Source of the DNA: Candidatus Kirkpatrickella diaphorinae
Lineage (GTDB): Bacteria > Pseudomonadota > Alphaproteobacteria > Acetobacterales > Acetobacteraceae
Length of the DNA: 64,000 nt
NCBI RefSeq assembly: GCF_025736875.1
Contig: NZ_CP107052.1
Location: 484,001-548,000 of the forward strand
Direction of reading: 5' to 3'
The notes under the pieces: model-generated
The model's input: only the letters and a program-made list of their open reading frames with translations
Told to the model about the DNA's origin: nothing
The model's database searches: none
Position numbers and translations under genes: made by a program
In this document: positions 25,445 to 34,402 of the stretch, piece after piece
Layout of the letters: each line of letters starts with the position of its first letter
Position numbering within the stretch: the stretch's first letter is position 1

Positions 25445-25759
25445 GGTCGTTTCCGCAGGAAAAGGACGTTCGGTCATCGGGGCGTTATGGCGTTCTGTCG
25501 GCAAGATCGTCTCAATATGCAAAGGAGGTTTACGGGGTGCATTCTCTACAAGCGTCCGGTCGTGCGCAATGATGTTTCATAAGGCGACCGGAAGAATTTT
25601 AGGTTATCAGGGCGACTTGCGGGCGACAGTGACGCAGATGTAACGCATATCGCGGTCATGACGGTGCATGCATGTGACAGGTCAGGGGCGTGCCGTCCGC
25701 CACATAAAAAATCAGGCAGGCGGGTTTTATCCGATCGGGCCTTCAGACGTTGCAGGGTG

Positions 25760-27049
25760 ATGCCGATATTTATCCAGTCAGATCAAAAAGCCGCGGACGC
25801 CTACCGGAAGATGCGGCGCGTGGCGACAGGAATGCTCGTCGCAATGGGTGGCGTCGGCGTGGCATCCACCGTCCTGCCCATGATGCATCTCGTCAAAGAG
25901 GGATGGCTTGTCGGGCTGATCGGGGCGGGTGCCCGCGCCGGTTTCGTGGGGGGAATTGCCGATTGGTTCGCGGTGACGGCGCTTTTTCGCCATCCGCTCG
26001 GACTGCCAATTCCCCATACGGCGATTCTCGTCCGCCAGCAGGCGCGCCTGGCGGAGGCGACCGGACGATTTGTCGCATCTCAGTTCTTTGATGAGGCTGA
26101 AGTCGCCCGCGCGCTCGAATCCGCGCAATTACCGGGCCGGTTGGCGGGCTGGTTGGGCCATGATGCCTTCCGCGCAAATTGCTCCGCCGCCATACGGGGC
26201 GCCCTGCCGGGCCTGCTGGACCGGGTAGAGGATGGCACGGCGGCTTCCGCCATCCGGCGCGGTTTCGAGATGCTTGTGGCGGGTAAGGCGACCGGGCCGC
26301 TTCTGATCCGCATTCTGCGCAGTCTGGTGCGGGATGATCTGCATCAGGAGGTGGTTTCCTTTCTCCTTCTGCGTCTTAAAAACGCGATCCAGGAGAAGGA
26401 GGATCACCTGCGTCGTTTCATCCAGCAGCGCGTGACGGAGCAGGGGGGCAAAGTCGTGGGCTGGATGATCGGCCCTTCCGTCGCGCAGAAAGTGATCACG
26501 TCTCTCTATAATGAGCTTGAAGGACTCGACCCGGCCGACCCCCATATGCGGGAGAATATTTCGGAATGGCTGCGGCGGGAAATTGACCTGCTTGAAAATG
26601 ACGCGCCGCGCCGCGCCCATCTGGAGGAAAGCCTGCTGCGTCTCATCCGTCATGACAGTGTCCTGTCCTGGAGCGGGCAGATCTGGCACCGCCTCCGCAG
26701 CCGGATTGAGGATGACAGCGCGGCGGATGATGGTGTGACGGCGCAGTTCATCGATTCGATCCTGCTCAGCACGTCCCACCATCTGCAGTCCGACCCAGCC
26801 ATGGCGCAGAAAGTCGACGCGACGATCCGCGCCATTATTCTGCGCGTTTTACCCGCGGTCCGTGCCCAGCTCGCGCAATATATCGCCAGCGTCATGTCGA
26901 AATGGGACAGCCAGAGCCTGACAAACCGCCTTCAGGAGCGGATCGGGAAAGACCTGCAATATATCCGCGTCAATGGAACGCTGGTGGGGTTCATCATCGG
27001 CGCTATGCTGGAAGCCGCATCCCGCTTCTTCCGCATGGCGATGCATTGA
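25760..27049 (+). CDS. DUF445 family membrane protein
   Basis: The protein has 429 residues. One or two membrane helices near 20-65 contain ATGMLVAMGGVGVASTVLPM and GFVGGIADWFAVTALFRHPL, the DUF445 hallmark. A long, mostly helical soluble region follows, with a final hydrophobic span (GTLVGFIIGAMLEAASRFF) near the C-terminus. Function of the family is unknown. ATG 25760 has CAGGG a few bases upstream; a GTG one codon earlier and a start at 25658 are alternatives. It precedes the SUF operon by 116 bases but has no known link with it. Confidence 0.85.
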   Translation: MPIFIQSDQKAADAYRKMRRVATGMLVAMGGVGVASTVLPMMHLVKEGWLVGLIGAGARAGFVGGIADWFAVTALFRHPLGLPIPHTAILVRQQARLAEATGRFVASQFFDEAEVARALESAQLPGRLAGWLGHDAFRANCSAAIRGALPGLLDRVEDGTAASAIRRGFEMLVAGKATGPLLIRILRSLVRDDLHQEVVSFLLLRLKNAIQEKEDHLRRFIQQRVTEQGGKVVGWMIGPSVAQKVITSLYNELEGLDPADPHMRENISEWLRREIDLLENDAPRRAHLEESLLRLIRHDSVLSWSGQIWHRLRSRIEDDSAADDGVTAQFIDSILLSTSHHLQSDPAMAQKVDATIRAIILRVLPAVRAQLAQYIASVMSKWDSQSLTNRLQERIGKDLQYIRVNGTLVGFIIGAMLEAASRFFRMAMH

Positions 27050-27077
27050 AAACGCGATAAAAAAATCTAAAAAACCC

Positions 27078-27131
27078 TTGACTGTAAACGGGACCAGGTC
27101 CATCTCAGGGGCAAAGAGGACTTACCTGGTC
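27078..27131 (+). promoter_or_regulatory. SUF operon promoter/operator candidate
   Basis: TTGACT (27078-27083) is a good -35 match, though no clean -10 follows. Arms GACCAGGT (27092-27099) and ACCTGGTC (27124-27131) are perfect inverted repeats 24 bases apart, directly upstream of the Rrf2-type regulator gene. They could be an operator for that regulator, or a leader hairpin. Confidence 0.4.
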
Positions 27132-27165
27132 TTGAATGAATTTTTCCGAATGTCTGAGGTGAGCG

Positions 27166-27636
27166 ATGTTGCGACTCTCCAAATTAGCTGATTACGCGAC
27201 GGTGCTGCTGGTGCAGCTTGGCCAGCTGGACACGCTCGCGACGGCGTCCTCCCTTGCGCAATCCACGGGCGTGCCTGAGCCGACCGTTGCCAAGTTGCTC
27301 AAGGGCCTGGCCGGAGATGGGCTTGTCACATCGTTCCGGGGGGCGCGCGGCGGTTATCGCCTGGGTCGCCCGCTTGATCAGATTTCAGTCGCATCCGTCA
27401 TCACGTCAGTGGATGGGCCGATCGAGGTCACGGCCTGCGTCAATGGCCGCTATTGCGATGCAGGGCCTCTCTGCTCACTCTCCGGCCATTGGGATATGGT
27501 GAATGACGCCGTTTATCGCGCGCTGGAGGCCATCACGCTGGCGGATATGATGCCGTCACGCCCGCAGGCAAAGCCAACGCCTTTGGCTGCCATCATTGAT
27601 ACGAGTCCCCGCTATCGTCATGGAGCCTCTTCATGA
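27166..27636 (+). CDS. Rrf2-family SUF operon regulator
   Basis: The protein has 156 residues. An N-terminal winged helix ([20 protein letters not shown], then [20 protein letters not shown]) is followed by three cysteines in [13 protein letters not shown], the iron-sulfur ligand pattern of IscR-like and SUF-type Rrf2 regulators. It probably senses cluster status and represses the suf operon when clusters are plentiful. The stop overlaps the sufB ATG by 4 bases, so it is part of the operon it likely controls. GAGGTGAGCG precedes the ATG. Confidence 0.92.
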   Translation: MLRLSKLADYATVLLVQLGQLDTLATASSLAQSTGVPEPTVAKLLKGLAGDGLVTSFRGARGGYRLGRPLDQISVASVITSVDGPIEVTACVNGRYCDAGPLCSLSGHWDMVNDAVYRALEAITLADMMPSRPQAKPTPLAAIIDTSPRYRHGASS

Positions 27637-29129
27637 GCGCGTCGACCGAGACTCGCGACACCATCGAATCCCTCGCTCAATCCGGATATAAATGGGGGTT
27701 CGAGACCGATATCGATATGGAAATGGCCCCAAAGGGCCTTGATGAAGATATCATACGTTATATTTCCGCCCGGAAAGATGAGCCGCAATGGATGCTTGAA
27801 TGGCGTCTTCAGGCCTATAAGGCATGGACATCCATGGCCCCGCCGCAATGGCAGAAGCCGAAATTCCCGCCGATTGATTTTCAGGACGCCCATTATTTCG
27901 CGCAGCCAAAAAAGAAGCCCGGCCCGAAATCCCTGGAAGAAGTCGACCCGGAACTCCTCAAAACCTATGCCAAACTTGGCATCCCCTTGCATGAGCAGGC
28001 TATTCTGGCCGGTGTCGAGGGTGCTGATGCGCCTGCGGATGGCCAACGTCCGCCCATCGCGGTGGATGCGGTTTTTGACAGTGTTTCGGTTGTCACGACA
28101 TTTCGCGAGACGCTGCGTGCGGCGGGTGTGATTTTCTGCCCGATTTCCGAGGCGATCCGGGAGCATAGCGACCTCGTCAAAAAATATCTCGGCAGTGTCG
28201 TGCCCGTCAGTGACAATTTTTACGCCGCGCTGAATTCGGCGGTTTTTACGGATGGATCTTTCGTCTTCGTGCCAAAGGGCGTCAAATGCCCGATGGAGCT
28301 TTCAACCTATTTCCGGATCAATGCGCGCAACACCGGACAGTTTGAGCGGACACTGATCATCTGTGAGGATGGGGCCTCCGTCTCCTACCTCGAAGGCTGC
28401 ACCGCGCCCATGCGTGATGAGAATCAACTCCATGCCGCGGTTGTGGAGCTTGTTGCCCTGGATGACGCCTCCATCAAATATTCGACCGTGCAGAACTGGT
28501 ATCCTGGTGATGCGGAAGGTCGCGGCGGCATCTATAATTTCGTCACGAAACGCGGTGCCTGTCGTGGCCGTAACGCCAAGATCTCATGGACGCAGGTTGA
28601 GACAGGCTCTGCCATCACCTGGAAATACCCATCCTGCATCCTGGCGGGGGAAGGGTCGGTTGGTGAATTTTACTCCGTGGCTGTCACGAATAATCATCAA
28701 CAGGCGGATACAGGCACCAAGATGATCCATCTCGCGCCGAATACGCGCTCCACCATTATCGCCAAGACGATCTCCGCGGGGCATTCAGACAGCACTTATC
28801 GCGGCCTTGTGCGGATGACGCCGCGCGCACGGAATGCACGTAATTTTTCACAATGCGACAGTCTCTTGATCGGTGATCAATGCGGTGCGCACACAATTCC
28901 CTATATTGAAAATCGGAATTTCACCGCGCGGGTGGAGCATGAGGCAACGACGTCCAAAATCTCTGAGGACCAGCTTTTTTATTGCCGGTCCCGCGGCATA
29001 TCGGAGGAAGACGCGGTGGGTTTGATCGTCAATGGTTTCTGCCGCGATGTCCTGAAGGAATTGCCCATGGAGTTCGCCGTGGAAGCGCAGAAGCTCTTGC
29101 AGGTCAGTCTCGAAGGCAGTGTCGGATAG
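27633..29129 (+). CDS. sufB: Fe-S cluster assembly protein SufB
   Basis: The protein has 498 residues. SufB is the scaffold subunit of the SufBC2D complex, where clusters are built. The core beta-helix region carries [29 protein letters not shown] and [20 protein letters not shown]; the cysteine preceding GAHT lies in the segment known to be important for assembly. The C-terminal [20 protein letters not shown] contacts SufC. The ATG overlaps the rrf2 stop. Length and motifs are normal. Confidence 0.97.
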   Translation: MSASTETRDTIESLAQSGYKWGFETDIDMEMAPKGLDEDIIRYISARKDEPQWMLEWRLQAYKAWTSMAPPQWQKPKFPPIDFQDAHYFAQPKKKPGPKSLEEVDPELLKTYAKLGIPLHEQAILAGVEGADAPADGQRPPIAVDAVFDSVSVVTTFRETLRAAGVIFCPISEAIREHSDLVKKYLGSVVPVSDNFYAALNSAVFTDGSFVFVPKGVKCPMELSTYFRINARNTGQFERTLIICEDGASVSYLEGCTAPMRDENQLHAAVVELVALDDASIKYSTVQNWYPGDAEGRGGIYNFVTKRGACRGRNAKISWTQVETGSAITWKYPSCILAGEGSVGEFYSVAVTNNHQQADTGTKMIHLAPNTRSTIIAKTISAGHSDSTYRGLVRMTPRARNARNFSQCDSLLIGDQCGAHTIPYIENRNFTARVEHEATTSKISEDQLFYCRSRGISEEDAVGLIVNGFCRDVLKELPMEFAVEAQKLLQVSLEGSVG

Positions 29130-29139
29130 GATAAAGCGC

Positions 29140-29910
29140 ATGAATGATTTTCTCAAAATTACCGACCTGCATGCCGAGGTCGCGATGTCGGAACCTCCAA
29201 AAAAAATCCTGAATGGTCTGACCCTCTCTGTGCCAAAGGGTGAGGTGCACGCGATTATGGGGCCGAATGGCTCGGGCAAATCGACCCTCTCTTATATTCT
29301 GGCCGGGCGGGAGGATTACACCGTGACGGGCGGTTCCGCCCTGTTTAAAGGGCAGGATCTGCTTGCCTTGACACCGGAGGAACGCGCCGCTTTGGGTGTT
29401 TTCCTCGCTTTCCAGGCACCGGTTGAGCTGCCGGGTGTCAATAATGCCAATTTCCTGCGGATCGCCGTCAATGCGGTGCGGCGCGCGCGCGGTGAGGCGG
29501 AGCTGGACGCGGTCGCCTTCCTGAAAGCGGTGCGCGCTGAGACGAAGCATCTGCACATGTCCGATGAGATGCTGAAGCGGAACGTCAATGAGGGTTTCTC
29601 AGGCGGGGAAAAGAAGCGCAATGAGGTGCTTCAGATGCGGATGCTGCGCCCGTCATTCGCCATCCTTGATGAGACGGATAGCGGGCTGGACATCGACGCA
29701 TTGCGCATCGTCGCGGAAGGCGTCAACAGCCTGCGCGGCCCAGATTTTTCCGCGCTGATCATCACGCATCACCAGCGCCTGCTCGATTACATCAAGCCGG
29801 ACCGCGTCCATGTCATGGCCAAGGGGCGCATCCTGCATAGTGGTGATGCGTCCGTGGCGGTTGAGCTCGAAGCAAAAGGCTATACGCGTTATCTGGAAGG
29901 TGCGGCATGA
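29140..29910 (+). CDS. sufC: Fe-S cluster assembly ATPase SufC
   Basis: The protein has 256 residues and is an ABC-type ATPase that is soluble and works with SufB and SufD. Walker A is GPNGSGKST, the signature is FSGGEKKRNE, and Walker B is FAILDETDSGLDID, with the SUF-specific ETDSGLD. ATG 29140 is preferred over a GTG at 29119 because AGGATAAAG lies upstream and the family begins here. The stop overlaps the sufD ATG (ATGA), so the two are translationally coupled. Confidence 0.97.
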   Translation: MNDFLKITDLHAEVAMSEPPKKILNGLTLSVPKGEVHAIMGPNGSGKSTLSYILAGREDYTVTGGSALFKGQDLLALTPEERAALGVFLAFQAPVELPGVNNANFLRIAVNAVRRARGEAELDAVAFLKAVRAETKHLHMSDEMLKRNVNEGFSGGEKKRNEVLQMRMLRPSFAILDETDSGLDIDALRIVAEGVNSLRGPDFSALIITHHQRLLDYIKPDRVHVMAKGRILHSGDASVAVELEAKGYTRYLEGAA

Positions 29911-31115
29911 CGGCGACGCCACGCATGTCGCCCGGTCTCGCCGGCTTTCTTGATCGCGCCGGGTCCGGCGCGGGGGCGCGTTTATTGCGGGAAACCGGCC
30001 TGCCCCATCGACGCCTGGAGGCCTGGCGTTACACGAATCCACGCTCCCTTTCGGAGCAGGTTTTTGCCGCGCCATCCCAACCGGATGCCGCGACCCTCTC
30101 CGCACTTCTCGGCACGCTCCCTGACCTGCCGGGCCGCCGCGTCACTTTCGTCAATGGCGTTGCGTCGGAAGGTGATGCGGGCGCTGACGCAGGAGGGATT
30201 GATCGCAAATCATCCGACACCGCAATTTCGCCCCTGACGGTGCTGAATCGTGCCCTCCGCCAACCGGGTCTCACCCTTGAAATCGGGGAGGGGGTTGATG
30301 AAGGCATTGTCAGCCTCGCCACGCTGAATCAGCATGAGACCCTGTCTTCAACCCATTTGCATCATCGCATTCATCTGAAGCGCGGTGCGCGCCTCGTCCT
30401 TCTCGATTTTGAGAAAGGTGACGGCCCCTATCTGGCCAATCCCGTCTATGACTTCGATGTGGGACCGGACGCGACCCTTGCGCATATCCGCATCATCGAA
30501 GATAGCCGTGCGGCTGAGTCTCTTTCCGTGATTGAGGCGCGTGTCGCAGCAGGTGGCGTCTATAATAGCTTCACATTGGTCCTCGGCGGGGCGCTTTCCC
30601 GGCAGGAAATTTACGCCCACCTCATTGAAGAGGGTGCGGCCGTGCATATAAACGGGGCCCAACTGATCGGGACGGGCCAGACGGGTGACATCACTTCCGT
30701 CATCAATCACTCGGCGGCGCATTGCCAGTCGCGCCAGACTGTCGCGAATGTGATTTACGGGCGTGGCAAAGGGGTTTTCCAGGGGAAAGTCGTCGTTGCG
30801 CCGCACGCGCAGAAGACGGATGGTTTCCAGATGAATCAGGCGCTGCTTCTATCGCCGGAGGCGGAGATCAACAGTAAGCCGGAGCTTGAAATCTACGCGG
30901 ATGACGTTAAATGCTCCCACGGGGCAACGGTCGGCGCTATTGATGGTGAGCAGCTTTTTTACCTGCGCACGCGCGGTATTGATGAGACGCGCGCTCGGGA
31001 AATGTTGATTGAGGCTTTTTTAATGGAGGTAATCGCGCTGGCACCTTGTGAGGCCCTGCTGCCATTTTTGCATCAACGTGTCGCCGCATCCGCCAATTTG
31101 AGACATGTTTCATGA
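29907..31115 (+). CDS. sufD: Fe-S cluster assembly protein SufD
   Basis: The protein has 402 residues. SufD is the non-scaffold partner in SufBC2D, involved in iron acquisition. The beta-helix core includes GRGKGVFQGKVVVAPHAQKT, and the C-terminal part has KCSHGATVGAIDGEQLFYLR, typical of SufD. The N-terminal domain is variable, as usual, with PHRRLEAWRYTNPRSL near residue 30. It overlaps both sufC and sufS by 4 bases. Confidence 0.95.
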   Translation: MTATPRMSPGLAGFLDRAGSGAGARLLRETGLPHRRLEAWRYTNPRSLSEQVFAAPSQPDAATLSALLGTLPDLPGRRVTFVNGVASEGDAGADAGGIDRKSSDTAISPLTVLNRALRQPGLTLEIGEGVDEGIVSLATLNQHETLSSTHLHHRIHLKRGARLVLLDFEKGDGPYLANPVYDFDVGPDATLAHIRIIEDSRAAESLSVIEARVAAGGVYNSFTLVLGGALSRQEIYAHLIEEGAAVHINGAQLIGTGQTGDITSVINHSAAHCQSRQTVANVIYGRGKGVFQGKVVVAPHAQKTDGFQMNQALLLSPEAEINSKPELEIYADDVKCSHGATVGAIDGEQLFYLRTRGIDETRAREMLIEAFLMEVIALAPCEALLPFLHQRVAASANLRHVS

Positions 31116-32359
31116 GTGATGTCGTTTCCCCCACCCTGTTAAATGACGATTTCCGCCGTCATTTCCCGATTTTGAGGGAGAAAGTGCACGGGCGGCCTTT
31201 CACTTATCTCGATAGCGCCGCATCCGCGCAAAAGCCGGAAGTTGTTATTGAAGCGATGGCTGAGGTGATGCGTCACCAATACGCCAATATCCATCGCGGC
31301 CTGCATTATATGAGTGAGCACACGACTGAGGCCTATGAAGCCGTGCGCACGAAAGTCGCGCGCTTTCTTAACGCGCCGTGTCGGGAAGAAATCATCTTTA
31401 CGCGCAACAGCACGGAGGCGATCAATCTCGTCGCTTACAGCTTCGGGAGCCTCCTCAAACCTGGTCAGGCCGTGTTGATCACGGAGCTGGAGCATCATTC
31501 CAACATCATTCCGTGGCAGCTTCTTCGGGATCGCTGCGGAATCTCCCTGCGTGTCGCACCGATCACGCCGGAGGGGGATCTCGATCTCGACGCGATGGAA
31601 GCGCTTCTCTCGGACGGGAAGGTCGCGCTGGCTGCTGTCACGCATATGTCCAACGTGCTGGGAACGCTCACACCCATTTCCCGCATCGCTGCGCTTGCGC
31701 ATCAATATGGCGCGAAACTGCTTGTCGATGGGTCGCAATCCGTCGTGCATGAGGCTGTCGACCTTGAAAAGCTCGACGCGGATTTCTTCGTTTTCACCGG
31801 TCACAAGCTTTATGGCCCGACCGGTATTGGCGTCCTCTGGGGACGCACGGCCCTGCTTGAAGCAATGCCGCCTTTTATGGGCGGGGGCGAGATGATTGAA
31901 AGCGTGACCTTCGAGTCCTCAAGCTGGGCACCCATCCCGCATAAATTTGAGGCCGGGACACCGCCCATCATTGAGGTGATCGGGCTCGGCGCAGCGATCG
32001 ATTTCCTCGGAAAATATGATCGCGCGCAGCTTCGGGCGGAGGAACAGTCCCTGACCAAAACGCTGCTTGCGGCGTTGGGCACTGTCAAAGCGGCGCGCAT
32101 CATTGGCGCACCGGCGCAGCGTGGTGGCGTCGTATCCTTCACGCTCGGCAATATCCACCCGCATGATCTCGCCGTTTTGCTGGATCAGCAGGGGATTGCG
32201 ATCCGCGCCGGGCAGCATTGCGCGGAGCCACTTATGCGGCGACTCGGCGTGACGGCGACGGCGCGGGCGAGCCTGGCGGCTTACTCCACCCAGCAGGATA
32301 TTGAAGCCCTGATGGCGGGGATTGAAAAAGCGCAGTTCGTTTTCGGGGAAGGACTTTGA
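31112..32359 (+). CDS. sufS: Cysteine desulfurase SufS (group II)
   Basis: The protein has 415 residues and is a PLP enzyme that releases sulfur from cysteine. The PLP lysine (about K231) sits in FTGHKLYGPTGIGVLWGR, and the persulfide cysteine (about C370) in RAGQHCAEP. TRNSTEAINLVAYSFG binds cofactor phosphate. The group II layout fits SUF rather than ISC. No SufE or SufU gene is adjacent, so the sulfur acceptor must be coded elsewhere or be SufB itself. The ATG overlaps the sufD stop. Confidence 0.97.
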   Translation: MSDVVSPTLLNDDFRRHFPILREKVHGRPFTYLDSAASAQKPEVVIEAMAEVMRHQYANIHRGLHYMSEHTTEAYEAVRTKVARFLNAPCREEIIFTRNSTEAINLVAYSFGSLLKPGQAVLITELEHHSNIIPWQLLRDRCGISLRVAPITPEGDLDLDAMEALLSDGKVALAAVTHMSNVLGTLTPISRIAALAHQYGAKLLVDGSQSVVHEAVDLEKLDADFFVFTGHKLYGPTGIGVLWGRTALLEAMPPFMGGGEMIESVTFESSSWAPIPHKFEAGTPPIIEVIGLGAAIDFLGKYDRAQLRAEEQSLTKTLLAALGTVKAARIIGAPAQRGGVVSFTLGNIHPHDLAVLLDQQGIAIRAGQHCAEPLMRRLGVTATARASLAAYSTQQDIEALMAGIEKAQFVFGEGL

Positions 32360-32360
32360 T

Positions 32361-32729
32361 ATGAGTGCCACCCCACGTCATGTCTTGACTCAGGCGCCCA
32401 ACGCGCCCGAGGAGGCCGCTTCTTCTCAACTGAACGAAGATCAGATCATTGGTGCGATCGCCTCGGTTTATGACCCGGAAATACCGGTCAATATTTATGA
32501 ATTGGGCCTGATTTACGCAGTCGATATTTACGAGGATGGGCGCGTCAATATTGAAATGACGCTGACAGCACCCAATTGTCCGAGTGCGCAGGAGCTTCCT
32601 TTACAGGTCAAGCAAGCGGTCGAATCCGTGCCGGGTGTCACGGCGGCGAAGGTTGAGATCGTCTGGACCCCGCCTTGGGATATGAGCCGCATGAGCGATG
32701 AAGCCCGTCTTGCGTTAAATATGTTTTGA
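32361..32729 (+). CDS. sufT: SUF-associated DUF59/MIP18 protein SufT
   Basis: The protein has 122 residues. The DUF59 core is DPEIPVNIYELGLIYAVDI, then MTLTAPNCPSAQELP with a conserved cysteine, and VEIVWTPPWD near the end. SufT proteins take part in cluster maturation or delivery. It follows sufS by one base and precedes sufA, the usual alphaproteobacterial order. ATG 32361 was preferred over an in-frame start at 32322 inside sufS, which would add 13 unrelated residues. Confidence 0.92.
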   Translation: MSATPRHVLTQAPNAPEEAASSQLNEDQIIGAIASVYDPEIPVNIYELGLIYAVDIYEDGRVNIEMTLTAPNCPSAQELPLQVKQAVESVPGVTAAKVEIVWTPPWDMSRMSDEARLALNMF

Positions 32730-32750
32730 GAGTCTGACAAGAGGTCTGTC

Positions 32751-33119
32751 ATGCAGGATAACCACCCCGCCACCCCCCAACGTCCCTCCCTGCCGCCATT
32801 GATGGAGATGACGGAAAACGCCATATCCCGTTTGCGGACGCTTTATGCAGGGGCACAGAAGGGGAAGACGCTGCGCATCTCTGTTTCAAACCGTGGCTGT
32901 TCCGGCAAATCTTACGAGATGGATTTTGTCGACGCGCCGAATCCGGGTGATGAATCGGTGGTGAAGGATGATGTTCGTCTGTTCGTCGATCGCAAGGCCA
33001 CACTTTTTCTGATCGGGACGGTAATGGATTTCGAGGCCGGTATGATGCAGTCCGGTTTCACCTTCTCCAACCCGAATGAAAAAGGGCGTTGCGGCTGTGG
33101 AGAAAGCTTTTTCACCTAA
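32751..33119 (+). CDS. sufA: A-type Fe-S carrier protein SufA (HesB/IscA family)
   Basis: The protein has 122 residues. The HesB/IscA fold contains three conserved cysteines, one in RGCSGKSY and two in GRCGCGESF at the C-terminus, which hold a cluster for transfer to target proteins. The first 20 residues are proline-rich and variable. AGAGG lies before the ATG. The gene closes the suf operon. Its stop codon overlaps the stop of the convergent RNA methyltransferase gene by 4 bases. Confidence 0.94.
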   Translation: MQDNHPATPQRPSLPPLMEMTENAISRLRTLYAGAQKGKTLRISVSNRGCSGKSYEMDFVDAPNPGDESVVKDDVRLFVDRKATLFLIGTVMDFEAGMMQSGFTFSNPNEKGRCGCGESFFT

Positions 33120-34402
33120 GCGCGGCGCTTCGCCAGCCTTTTACGATCCAAGGTCAACGCCAAAACCGCTTCAACCTCCGCGGACCAGAGGAACTGGTCA
33201 ATGACGGACCAGCTCAGTAAAGCATAGCCCTGCCGCACGAATGGTGCGAGATCATTCACCAGGGCCTGTGGGTTGCAACTGACGTAAATAACGTCTCTGA
33301 CGCCCGCTTCGGCAACCTGCGCCGCCTGCGTGCCAGCACCCATGCGCGGCGGATCCATGACGACGAGGCGGGACTTCTCAAGTTCTTTCTGTTGCAAAGG
33401 CTGGCGGGCCAGATCCCTGACAGAGCATGAGAGACGCTTTCCCGTCCGGACAGCATCCAATGCCGCGACGGAAGACGCTGCCCCCTCATACGCTTCGACA
33501 AAACCATATGCGCTGAGGGGCAGGGTCAATGTGCCCATGCCGCTGTAAAGCTCGGCAATCCGGTCGCGCTTGTTAAGTTTCGGAAGCGCCTCACAGACAG
33601 AGGCGATGATGGCAGCTTCGCCGGAGGCGGTCGGCTGCATGAAAGAGCCGGGCGGCGGGGACATTGTCGTGCCTGAAAAATCATGCGTGACGGGGCGCAA
33701 TTGCGCGATGACTTCCGGCTTGTTGTCGTAAGATTTACCTTGTCTCCAGCAGATACGCGGAATGTGATGCGCGGCGGCAAACGCTGCGATTTTGCCGCGA
33801 TCCGACAGGGAGGGCGCGGCATTCGCGCCAATGACGATATCCGCACCGGAATCGAAGAGATTAATATGGAGATCCGCCTCACGCGAGATCGCACCCAGAC
33901 GGCGCATCAAATCACGCAACGGTGCCAGCAACGCGAAAATCCGGGGGTCGAGAAGCTGGCATGACGTCATATCGACCGGCGCGCTTTTACGCTGATGGAG
34001 GCCGATCACCACACCCGCCTCACTTTTGACCACGGCGAGATCAACACGGCGACGGGATAGGGGCGCAGACTGGTGCATAGCGGTGGGTGGGGGGACGTCA
34101 AGGCCCGCACGTTCCAGCGCCGCCTGCACGCGGGCGCGCTTCCAGCTCAACTGGTCGGAGAAGGAAAGACGCTGCGTCGCGCATCCACCACATTGCGTAA
34201 AAATGGTGCAGGGCGGGGCGATGGCGTGTGATGCGGGGGACACGAGATGATGTTCCAGATAATGGCCCGCCTCATCCGTCTGAAGGTCGAGAACATCTCC
34301 GGGAACGAGATACGGAAAATAATAGGGGCGCGCACCAATCCGGGCAATACCGTCCCCCTCTCGCCCCAGGGAAGCGATCTCCACCCGATGTGTCGCCGAC
34401 AT
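33116..34402 (-). CDS. RlmD/TrmA-family class I SAM-dependent 5-methyluridine RNA methyltransferase
   Basis: The protein has 428 residues. The N-terminal TRAM-like region is followed by iron-sulfur ligands C65, C71, C74 and C148 (pattern CxxxxxCGGC). The methyltransferase domain has ELYSGMGTLTLPL (284-296), MDPPRMGAG (349-357) and the catalytic C376 in YVSCNPQAL. This family makes m5U in 23S rRNA (RlmC/RlmD) or tRNA (TrmA); which site is used cannot be told. The ATG overlaps the stop of the upstream helicase by one base (TAATG), so the two are coupled. It ends overlapping sufA. Confidence 0.9.
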   Translation of the reverse strand: MSATHRVEIASLGREGDGIARIGARPYYFPYLVPGDVLDLQTDEAGHYLEHHLVSPASHAIAPPCTIFTQCGGCATQRLSFSDQLSWKRARVQAALERAGLDVPPPTAMHQSAPLSRRRVDLAVVKSEAGVVIGLHQRKSAPVDMTSCQLLDPRIFALLAPLRDLMRRLGAISREADLHINLFDSGADIVIGANAAPSLSDRGKIAAFAAAHHIPRICWRQGKSYDNKPEVIAQLRPVTHDFSGTTMSPPPGSFMQPTASGEAAIIASVCEALPKLNKRDRIAELYSGMGTLTLPLSAYGFVEAYEGAASSVAALDAVRTGKRLSCSVRDLARQPLQQKELEKSRLVVMDPPRMGAGTQAAQVAEAGVRDVIYVSCNPQALVNDLAPFVRQGYALLSWSVIDQFLWSAEVEAVLALTLDRKRLAKRRA

